Position numbers and translations under genes: made by a program
Notes under the pieces: generated by a model
Databases searched by the model: none
Told to the model about the DNA's origin: nothing
What the model saw: only the letters and a program-made list of their open reading frames with translations
Assembly (NCBI GenBank): GCA_031423615.1
Contig: JANPFV010000077.1
Coordinates: forward strand, 1-28,645
Reading direction: 5' to 3'
From: JADLGJ01 sp031423615
GTDB taxonomy: Bacteria > Omnitrophota > Gorgyraeia > Zapsychrales > JANLHA01
Length of the DNA stretch: 28,645 nt
Part shown: piece after piece, positions 1 to 6,617 of the stretch
Layout: each line of letters opens with the position of its first letter
How positions within the stretch are numbered: the first letter of the stretch is position 1

Positions 1-7
1 GTAAATA

Positions 8-30
8 ATTAAAGCCTTATTGGGCTTAAT
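8..30 (-). terminator. Possible weak terminator hairpin
   Basis: Read on the minus strand, ATTAAGCC and GGCTTTAAT can pair into an 8-bp stem with one bulged T around a six-base loop, followed by a short T/A-rich stretch. It lies about 120 bases beyond the stop codon of the large minus-strand gene, so it could end that transcript. The T-tract is interrupted, which makes this weak. Nothing else was recognised in bases 1-150, which are AT-rich and hold no convincing gene. Confidence 0.3.
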
Positions 31-150
31 ATATGCTTCTAGATTTTCATAAAAACGAGGCAATTGCATAGATAAAAAATACCACAATCCCTATAAAATG
101 TCAATTAGAAGGATTTATAACACCGATAAAATATATTTTAAAGGGATTAA

Positions 151-3100
151 TTAATGCAGTTGAGATATTTCTACTGGAGTTTCCGACTTTTCCTTTAGAC
201 CCAAGAACATCCGCACATTAGTCATCGGTTGGATATTAATAATAACAGGTGTGAATCCCGGGACGTACTGGAGTTCACGTAGTTGCTGGGGATCAATTTC
301 AAACTTGATCTCTCCCCCCCGAGTCTGCGTTTCCACATTCAATTTGTCCGCGTTAAAATCGATACCACCCTTGGTCTTTGTATCAATCGCCGCGCTGGCG
401 GCGCCATCTTCTTTAGGAACAACGGAAAAGGCCGCATTAAAATTATCTCTCGCTCCCGCGACAAGACTGACTTCTTTCCCATCGACAAATGTCTTCACAT
501 TAGGATCCATTCCATTATCCAGCGCAAAAATAGCCTGCGGCTCCCAATGGAATTGATTTTGCACCTGTTCCTTGATCCATTTTTCAACCGTCCAATAATT
601 CGCTCCCTGCGAGCCGCTCTTCCCTTGAATAGTGACAAATGCCATATGCCCTTGATCATCCACGACCAAGGTATTAACCGGATAGCGCGCCGGTAGCAAA
701 ATAATACGAATATTATTTTCTTCAATAAAATAATCACCCGCTTGTTTAACGGCTCCTGCACTTTCCTGCAAACGATATCCCTTATCTTGCAAATTCTTTT
801 CCAAGTCAGCACGAATAATCGCCTGGCCTTGATGCTGCATTTGAAATTCAACCGGTTGTCCTGCAAAAGCTAAATTCATCTTAACGTTGTCGCTGGCCAA
901 TGACCCATGAAATACACTGCCATTTTTTAAGGAAGGAAAACGAAACACATGTCTTAAATCCGATGTCTTCGTATAATTCTGTCTTAATAATACTTCCGGA
1001 CTTTCAGAACCCCAACCAAGCGTATAAGCCACAAAAACAAACTCCACTTGATCTGCTGCCAATTTGACGGATGCCGCATTTTCGTTGAGCCCCGCAATAA
1101 AGTTCACATCTTGAATTTGACTCGTCGCGTCAGCGACAGCTTGTACAAACCCAATCTTTCTTTCGCCGTTTTTATATTGAATAAGCGCACGAAAAGTTTT
1201 TTTGGATAACACCTCATCAACAGCTCCAAAGAATTCCCAGCGCCCCTGCTTTGACACAATTGTAAAATTACCTTCCAAATCGCCCTGATTACCCAGCGAA
1301 GACTGCAAGAGAGCCCCCGGTTGTTTCAATTGCGCCATCGTCGGCATAATATCCTTTAAAACCCTCATCGCGTTCGTGTCGGCTCCATTAAGGCGGAAAT
1401 AATGTTTTTGGTCTTGGGTATCCGTTATGATCAACTCAATTTTTATATCCCCGGATGTGCGGTCATAAATCGTTTGTTGCACAGTCTTGATATCTGCTGG
1501 CTGCAAATCCTTTAAATTCTCGGATTGAAATTCCGACCGCGCAAAGAACGCTTTTTCTTGCGCTGTAAAGGGTACACTGCTTCGTTGTTCCCAGCGTGCA
1601 AACTTAAGCACGGCATCATCCAAATTGACGGCGACGACAGGAGCCGATTGATTTTCGGGAGACGCATGAGGGTCAACTACGGCATCGGGATATTTCAGAT
1701 TGACTTGCGTCACCGCCGTGCTGGCGGCGGTAACCGGTGCCGCTGTTTCAAAACCTAAATCTTTTCTTAAGTTTTCTATAAGGGAAGAACGGGCCGGTTG
1801 AAATATATCAAGCATACGCTGCGCTTGCTCAATCTGTTTAACACTTATATATCCTTGCCATTCAGGCAGGCTTGCCAAAGCAATTGTTTTTACATAGCCC
1901 CGCAAAAAAACCTTTTGATTCTTCTCCGAGTGGTCCTGGACCACAGCTCTTGCAATCATTTCTTGAACTGGCTGGTTCTGCACCAAATATTTTAAATCAT
2001 TTATAATTCTTATAGCTCGACCGCGCTCAAATTCATCCGCAGAGGAAAGTTGATCGAAAAAAGATGATTTTGCTGGAGCCCAATAATCTGAAGTAATTTG
2101 GGCAAAGGGCGAAAAACGCATTTTTACGTATCCAGGAGTAACAAAGTCGTCCTCTAAAATTCGAAGAATTTTGTCTCGAATTTCAGGGTCAATTGTGAGT
2201 TTACCAAGAATACCGGCATCTTCTATAGCTTTATTAGATTTGACCTTTCCCTCCCATTCATCCGTATCTAAACTTCGTAAACCACCGTTAATATCAATTT
2301 CAACAATTCCAATGTCCGATCTAATAAAATCCCGGCGTTCACTCTCCTGCAATCCCACCCAAAAAGCCCATAAATCTTTAGTTGAAGGAATCGCTTCGCT
2401 CACTTCTCCCGGATGATTATGAATTGATATATCCGACAGCCTTTTGATCATATTAACGATATTCGGTGGTAAAGGGGCTTCAAATTCCTCATTGGTTCCT
2501 TTAATTTTAATTACAACCCAGTCCTGTGTTTGCCTAAGACGGAACAGCATAAATTCATAATCTAAACCATTCAGTGATGGTGCAGCCATTTGCTGAAGGA
2601 CATCACTATCATTTGCGGTAAAACGATAAAACTTTCGCCTTAATTTGCGGTTATTAAAATTTGCAACGGCGTCTGGAAAAGAACTTACTGAAGGAATCTT
2701 TTGTAGTTTTTTCCGAGATATTGCCAAATATTGTCTATATGATTCGTTAATCTTTTCTTTTTCATTTTCGGGAATATCAATCGCCGTGCTGGCGGCGGTA
2801 GAGTGGGAATCCAGCGGACTACTGGCCACATGGGTAGAAGGCGCCTTTGCGTCCGCCGCGCTGGCGGAAGGATCATTTTGTTGAAGTTCTATACCAGCGG
2901 TAGCATGCGCCCTCTCCAACTCACTGAGATTTTTGATTGCAAGGTCAATCGTCGCCAGTCTTTCCCGCCTTGAAGTAACATAACCATTACTGTCTCTATG
3001 CCGCTGTAAATAAAATTTAATATCTCGCTTAAGAGAGCGAGCCTGTTGTTCTAATGCCTCGCGAGTTTCCCGCAAGACATCCTGTGTAAACTGAGCAGGA

Positions 3101-5274
3101 TTGCCCTTGGCTTGATCAGCAATTTCCAACATCTTTGCCTCAGGCAAGACGACCGGCAATGTCTCTGCGGCCAAAGGCACCACCCCCGCCATGACTGAAG
3201 AAGAAGCGCTGGATTTATCCGGCTGGCCGAATATTGTTTGGACGATATTATTATCTAAAGCCGTCCTTAAGGCTTCGGCGATGTTTGTTTCTTTTTCCTC
3301 AGAGGATAAGGAATTATAATACGTCATGAATTCCCCAATATCGACCTCAATGAGGCCCAGAACTTCCTCATTTAAATTTAACTTTAACCATTCACGCTTT
3401 TTATATTGTTCCAGCGACATCCAAGCATCCTGAGTTCTTGATCTCCATTCGGCTTCTTTTTGTTCTGTTAATCGATGCGTAAAGAAATTGTGTAAAATAT
3501 TTATATATTTTGATTTTACACTTGAGGAGCCGTCATGATTTGGTCGAATAGGCTGAATTTCAGAAATATCAAGATCTAACTCTATCTCTTCTTTTGTTTC
3601 CTTTTTGGCAGTTTCATTGCTAGTCATTCCCACTTCCACGCCGCCCGTTGATGAAATATCCAATTTATGATTATTCCGGACTTGTAATATCAGCTTTCCA
3701 TTCCCCGCAGGTGAAATGACAAACAATTCCGCGCCTTTATGCCAAGCTACACCTTCTTTCACTTTCCAATATTCTTCAATCATCCCGGTGGGCGTTTCAT
3801 CCTCGTTATAAGTCTCAAGAAAGGAAGTCCATCTTTGGTCAGGTCTTATAAATGCTCTTTGTTCACTCAATTCACGGATAACTTCGTAAAACTTTTCAAG
3901 TGTTAAGTTTAATCCGGCAGCATATTGACTCAATTCATTTTCTGTAAACTGCGACTTTTTCATCATAAAAGTTATGACTTGATCTCGTTGCTCAGGCGAC
4001 AGAACAGCCGACGATGCAGAAGAATCAGCCGCCCGATTCCTTTTCTGATTTTCGGGAGATACCGAAGCGATCCGAACACGTATTTCTTTACCAGCTTCAA
4101 GCGAACTAGAGGCCGCTAAATCTTTAGAATTGTACGAGATTGTTAAATCCGAAATGAGCATAGTTGTGGCATCGAATCCTCCCGAGAAATATTTCTTCGG
4201 TATAATTTCCTGCGTCGCGGGATCAAATTCTTCTTTAATATAGTTATAAGTGCCTTTCTTGAAGGCTTCGAGGTAGCGTTCGTAAATGATTTGTTTTTCA
4301 TTTGGATCATCGATATTGACCCCGGCGACTTTATTTTTGTCGACGTAAACTTGAGAAAGAATGCTGTCCTTGATTTTTTTCTTGTACCACGCGGCGAGGA
4401 TAAGGGAATTATAAATCTGACGCAATTGGGCAAAATTTTTGCCTTCATTGACTTCCTTGGTTAGGGCGGGAATGACGATTTCACGAATAATTTGGGAGCC
4501 GATGGTATTTCCGCTTTTCTCTATGTCATTCCCGCGAAAGCGGCCGATAGGCACCCTTTGGGTGGAATCCATGTTTACATCATCACCCAAAATGGATCCC
4601 TGCTTTCGCAGGGATGACATATTCTCGTAATCATCGTCCAACATTACCTTGAGTGAGGACTCGACCACATACGCGCTGGCAGTTTGGAGATTTTCGTAAA
4701 CTTGCGCTCTATTGGGAACAATCCAAACTTTATTAAACATATTGATGGGGATTTCGCTCGTACCGAATTTCTTTCGCGCTTCTTCACGGATTCGCTCCCA
4801 GAATTTCTTTCCTAATTCATCTTCGGGATAAATCAAGCTCGCCGTGATTTGCTTTAACATATAATCCTGGGCTAAAAGGTCGCGGCCCATTTCCGTCTGA
4901 CCAAAGCTCTCGGGCACAATACGATCCTTTTCATAAGGCGAAAGATTAACCCACATTTCATTTTCAGGGGTTGTGAGCGACGCGAGAAAATATTTGACCA
5001 GCTTGCTCGCTTCTTTTTCATCGCCGTTAGTCTTGCTTTGACCATTATCGAGAATGAAGTCAAACAAAAACGGATTCTCAGGATAGACCTTGATCCCTTT
5101 GAGCATCGGGGCATTAAACGCCGGGCTTAAATGAACCATCGAACCCGGAATTGGCAGGAAAATCTCCTGCGCGTAAGCTGGCGGTAAAATGGTATTAATC
5201 ATAAAAAACATGAGGATACCGGCCGCAATCCAGCGCCGAATGACAAAAAGGAATGAGGGCTGAGGAATTTTCAT
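151..5274 (-). CDS. Giant exported mosaic protein with Nudix-like and JAMM-like regions
   Basis: This encodes 1707 residues from the ATG at 5274. An upstream in-frame TTG at 5361 is rejected because it overlaps the OsmC terminator and lies upstream of the TATAAT at 5338-5343. A signal peptide covers about residues 1-36 (basic start, hydrophobic core, AYAQ end). Residues 40-390 resemble an N-terminal domain I associate with very long Omnitrophota proteins. Residues 511-571 look like a degenerate Nudix domain: the box at 544-566 keeps the first Gly and the E..EE glutamates but has Lys for Arg and Glu for the second Gly. Residues 952-967 carry a JAMM/RadC-like HNHP...PS..D motif (H952, H954, D967) with a spacing two residues longer than usual. 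The C-terminal roughly 70 residues form a GGID-type domain. Domains are separated by Ser/Ala-rich linkers, several encoded by palindromic DNA. No Shine-Dalgarno is evident. The function is unknown; a periplasmic or surface location is inferred. Confidence 0.85.
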   Translation of the reverse strand: MKIPQPSFLFVIRRWIAAGILMFFMINTILPPAYAQEIFLPIPGSMVHLSPAFNAPMLKGIKVYPENPFLFDFILDNGQSKTNGDEKEASKLVKYFLASLTTPENEMWVNLSPYEKDRIVPESFGQTEMGRDLLAQDYMLKQITASLIYPEDELGKKFWERIREEARKKFGTSEIPINMFNKVWIVPNRAQVYENLQTASAYVVESSLKVMLDDDYENMSSLRKQGSILGDDVNMDSTQRVPIGRFRGNDIEKSGNTIGSQIIREIVIPALTKEVNEGKNFAQLRQIYNSLILAAWYKKKIKDSILSQVYVDKNKVAGVNIDDPNEKQIIYERYLEAFKKGTYNYIKEEFDPATQEIIPKKYFSGGFDATTMLISDLTISYNSKDLAASSSLEAGKEIRVRIASVSPENQKRNRAADSSASSAVLSPEQRDQVITFMMKKSQFTENELSQYAAGLNLTLEKFYEVIRELSEQRAFIRPDQRWTSFLETYNEDETPTGMIEEYWKVKEGVAWHKGAELFVISPAGNGKLILQVRNNHKLDISSTGGVEVGMTSNETAKKETKEEIELDLDISEIQPIRPNHDGSSSVKSKYINILHNFFTHRLTEQKEAEWRSRTQDAWMSLEQYKKREWLKLNLNEEVLGLIEVDIGEFMTYYNSLSSEEKETNIAEALRTALDNNIVQTIFGQPDKSSASSSVMAGVVPLAAETLPVVLPEAKMLEIADQAKGNPAQFTQDVLRETREALEQQARSLKRDIKFYLQRHRDSNGYVTSRRERLATIDLAIKNLSELERAHATAGIELQQNDPSASAADAKAPSTHVASSPLDSHSTAASTAIDIPENEKEKINESYRQYLAISRKKLQKIPSVSSFPDAVANFNNRKLRRKFYRFTANDSDVLQQMAAPSLNGLDYEFMLFRLRQTQDWVVIKIKGTNEEFEAPLPPNIVNMIKRLSDISIHNHPGEVSEAIPSTKDLWAFWVGLQESERRDFIRSDIGIVEIDINGGLRSLDTDEWEGKVKSNKAIEDAGILGKLTIDPEIRDKILRILEDDFVTPGYVKMRFSPFAQITSDYWAPAKSSFFDQLSSADEFERGRAIRIINDLKYLVQNQPVQEMIARAVVQDHSEKNQKVFLRGYVKTIALASLPEWQGYISVKQIEQAQRMLDIFQPARSSLIENLRKDLGFETAAPVTAASTAVTQVNLKYPDAVVDPHASPENQSAPVVAVNLDDAVLKFARWEQRSSVPFTAQEKAFFARSEFQSENLKDLQPADIKTVQQTIYDRTSGDIKIELIITDTQDQKHYFRLNGADTNAMRVLKDIMPTMAQLKQPGALLQSSLGNQGDLEGNFTIVSKQGRWEFFGAVDEVLSKKTFRALIQYKNGERKIGFVQAVADATSQIQDVNFIAGLNENAASVKLAADQVEFVFVAYTLGWGSESPEVLLRQNYTKTSDLRHVFRFPSLKNGSVFHGSLASDNVKMNLAFAGQPVEFQMQHQGQAIIRADLEKNLQDKGYRLQESAGAVKQAGDYFIEENNIRIILLPARYPVNTLVVDDQGHMAFVTIQGKSGSQGANYWTVEKWIKEQVQNQFHWEPQAIFALDNGMDPNVKTFVDGKEVSLVAGARDNFNAAFSVVPKEDGAASAAIDTKTKGGIDFNADKLNVETQTRGGEIKFEIDPQQLRELQYVPGFTPVIINIQPMTNVRMFLGLKEKSETPVEISQLH
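388..403. repeat. Coding GC palindrome, copy 1
   Basis: CGCCGC, a four-base loop, then GCGGCG form a perfect 6-bp inverted repeat inside the giant gene. It is read in frame as Ala/Ser residues just before the C-terminal GGID-type domain. It shares the core CGCCGYGCTGGCGG with the other three copies. Confidence 0.7.
1712..1731. repeat. Coding GC palindrome, copy 2
   Basis: ACCGCC and GGCGGT flank an eight-base centre containing the shared GTGCTGG core. It is read in frame on the minus strand as an AASTA-type linker inside the giant gene, at the junction between the central part and the C-terminal half. Confidence 0.7.
2782..2797. repeat. Coding GC palindrome, copy 3
   Basis: CGCCG...CGGCG with the shared GTGCTGG centre, nearly identical to copy 2. 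It is translated as AASTAI just upstream of the region that contains the JAMM-like motif. Confidence 0.7.
2852..2868. repeat. Coding GC palindrome, copy 4
   Basis: TCCGCC, GCGCT, GGCGGA: a perfect 6-bp stem with a five-base loop. It lies about 70 bp from copy 3 within the same Ser/Ala/Thr-rich linker and is read as SASAAD. Confidence 0.7.
4522..4621. mobile_element. MITE-like inverted-repeat element inside a CDS
   Basis: The ends TATGTCATTCCCGCGAAAGC and its near-complement GCTTTCGCAGGGATGACATA form roughly 20-bp imperfect terminal inverted repeats around a centre that contains a smaller palindrome (CACCC TTT GGGTG at 4552-4564). The element has no gene of its own. It is read through in frame on the minus strand as about 33 residues (219-251 of the giant protein, starting MSSLRKQGS), inside the N-terminal domain. 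The GTCATTCCCGCGAAAGC-type end is a common form of small dispersed palindromic repeat in bacterial genomes. Whether other copies exist in this genome cannot be seen here. Confidence 0.75.
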
Positions 5275-5337
5275 CAGTTTAAATTTAAAACCTATATTAA
5301 ATGGGAACGGAAAAGACTTGGAATTATTAATAAGTAT

Positions 5338-5343
5338 ATTATA
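5338..5343 (-). promoter_or_regulatory. -10 box for the giant protein gene
   Basis: The minus strand reads CTGTATAAT, a consensus TATAAT preceded directly by TG. No good -35 hexamer is seen at the usual distance. A start about 7 bases downstream would give a leader of roughly 57 bases before the ATG at 5274, and it lies just downstream of the OsmC terminator. Confidence 0.5.
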
Positions 5344-5362
5344 CAGACCGGTAGGAAACAAG

Positions 5363-5388
5363 AAAAAATCCCGACGAATCAGTCAGGA
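5363..5388 (-). terminator. Rho-independent terminator of the OsmC gene
   Basis: On the minus strand TCCTGAC and GTCGGGA pair as a 7-bp stem (one G-T pair) around a six-base loop and are followed directly by six T's. The OsmC stop codon TGA spans the loop and the first base of the stem, so termination is immediate. This separates OsmC from the giant protein gene. Confidence 0.7.
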
Positions 5389-5789
5389 TAGTGAAGGTTG
5401 ATTTCGACACGAAGTTCGGGATGGAGACTGCGATGGACGGGGCAAGTGTGGGCGACTCGTTCTAAGGTCGCGCGCTGTTCGGGCGTAATCCCCGACGGCA
5501 TTGTCAAATCCACGGTGATTTTTCCTACGCGGCGGAGGGGAGCGCTCATCATTTCCTTTTCTACATGGGCTTTAGTCCCGTCGATATTGATTTTGTGCGC
5601 GCGAGCCGCAATGCCCATAACCGTCAAAATACAAGAACCTAAAGCGGCCGCCAAAAGATCCGTGGGAGAAAATGCCTCTCCTTTCCCCTGATTGTCGACG
5701 GGAGCATCCGTGCTGATTTCCACTTGCGACGGACCATGGGTCAACCGGCAATGCAAATCTCCTTCATAAACCAAATCGATTTTTACCAT
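5379..5789 (-). CDS. OsmC/Ohr-family protein
   Basis: This 136-residue protein has the length and pattern of the OsmC family, which are cytoplasmic thiol peroxidases that reduce organic hydroperoxides. The two family cysteines are present: C53 in the GSC segment at the start of the central helix, and C116 in TCPVH. The SPTDLLAAALGSC segment is typical. It is closer to the general OsmC/YhfA-like branch than to classical Ohr, so the physiological substrate is uncertain. The gene is monocistronic, with a terminator overlapping its stop codon. No Shine-Dalgarno is visible. A TAAAAT box ends 6 bases before the ATG, so the mRNA may be leaderless. It diverges from the protease gene across a 60-base spacer. 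Confidence 0.92.
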   Translation of the reverse strand: MVKIDLVYEGDLHCRLTHGPSQVEISTDAPVDNQGKGEAFSPTDLLAAALGSCILTVMGIAARAHKINIDGTKAHVEKEMMSAPLRRVGKITVDLTMPSGITPEQRATLERVAHTCPVHRSLHPELRVEINLHYPD

Positions 5790-5795
5790 GTAACG

Positions 5796-5841
5796 ATTTT
5801 ACTAAAAAAAGTAGGGTCTGTCCCTACTTTTTTGGTAAAAT
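5796..5841. promoter_or_regulatory. Palindromic divergent promoter region
   Basis: AAAAAAGTAGGG (5805-5816) and CCCTACTTTTTT (5822-5833) are perfect complements around a 5-base centre. The outer arms TTTTAC (5797-5802) and GTAAAA (5835-5840) extend the palindrome. Each outer arm supplies a TAAAAT box: 5796-5801 on the minus strand, 6 bases before the OsmC ATG, and 5836-5841 on the plus strand, 8 bases before the protease ATG (TGG precedes it, as in an extended -10). It can be read as two divergent leaderless promoters sharing one operator-like palindrome, or as a REP-like palindrome. Confidence 0.45.
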
Positions 5842-5849
5842 GGCGGTCA

Positions 5850-6617
5850 ATGTTACGTTCTCTTCTTACTCTCATTTTCGTTTGCGGATTTGCCTTGGCG
5901 GCCTTAGCCCAACCAACCTCGATCATTGACCAAATGATGCGCATCAAACCTTCGCTGGTTGAAGTAACGGCCATTAATGCGGCGGCAACGCTCAATACGC
6001 CCCAGCAACAATCCTTGTTTAAAAATCCGCAAACCGGAAAAATCGTGGTGCTTCAACGCGGAACCACTTTGGCTTCCTATCAACGCGCCGGGGCGGGAGT
6101 AATTCTCCACTCCTCGGGAATCATTGTGACCAACGCCCATGTGGTCGGGCACGCCCAACAGGTGCAGGTGCTTTTTGCCGATGGAGCAAAAGTCAATGCC
6201 CGGGTTGTGCGTTTCGCGCCGGACCTGGATATTTCCCTCTTAAAGGTCGATTCTTTAGGCGCACTTCCCATTGTTAAACTCGCGGACTCAAGCCAAATCA
6301 TGCTCAACCAAGAAATTTTCACCATTGGCAGTTCTCCTCTTCTTAAAGAAGCTATCAGCGGCGGAAAAATAACCGGACTGGCCTCCAGCCGCAATGGAAA
6401 TTATAGCAATTCTTACGAGAGCGATTTTTTTGAAACCTCCATGGACATTTATAAAGGCGACAGCGGCGGGCCTCTTTTTAACCGTTCCGGTGAACTTGTC
6501 GGACTTATGACCGCCAAACTTTTAAGCAAAAACCATTCCAGCTTCGCTGTTTCTTCCAACAAAATCCGGCGCTATCTTATCGCCTATCTTAAAGAAACGC
6601 AAAATCCAAATGACTGA
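5850..6617 (+). CDS. Exported trypsin-like serine protease (HtrA-like, no PDZ)
   Basis: This encodes 255 residues from the ATG at 5850, chosen because it begins a clean signal peptide (MLRSLLTLIF core, cleavage near ALAQ at residue 21). A longer reading from 5724 would overlap the OsmC gene and bury the signal. The chymotrypsin-fold catalytic triad is visible: H97 in TNAHVVG, D127 in DLDISLL, and S205 in GDSGGP. This is the S1C/HtrA core, but no PDZ domain follows, so it is a short periplasmic protease. There is no Shine-Dalgarno, and a TAAAAT lies 8 bases upstream. Its last 8 bases overlap the start of the oligosaccharyltransferase gene, suggesting translational coupling. Its substrate is unknown. 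Confidence 0.88.
   Translation: MLRSLLTLIFVCGFALAALAQPTSIIDQMMRIKPSLVEVTAINAAATLNTPQQQSLFKNPQTGKIVVLQRGTTLASYQRAGAGVILHSSGIIVTNAHVVGHAQQVQVLFADGAKVNARVVRFAPDLDISLLKVDSLGALPIVKLADSSQIMLNQEIFTIGSSPLLKEAISGGKITGLASSRNGNYSNSYESDFFETSMDIYKGDSGGPLFNRSGELVGLMTAKLLSKNHSSFAVSSNKIRRYLIAYLKETQNPND

Noticed and set aside
5275..5361. TTG start at 5361 for the giant protein
   Set aside because: It lies next to the OsmC terminator and upstream of the likely -10 box, and it would put a hydrophilic 29-residue stretch before the signal peptide that begins at 5274.
5724..5849. Upstream extension of the protease gene to an ATG at 5724
   Set aside because: It would overlap the OsmC gene, run through the promoter palindrome and place 42 residues before a good signal peptide.
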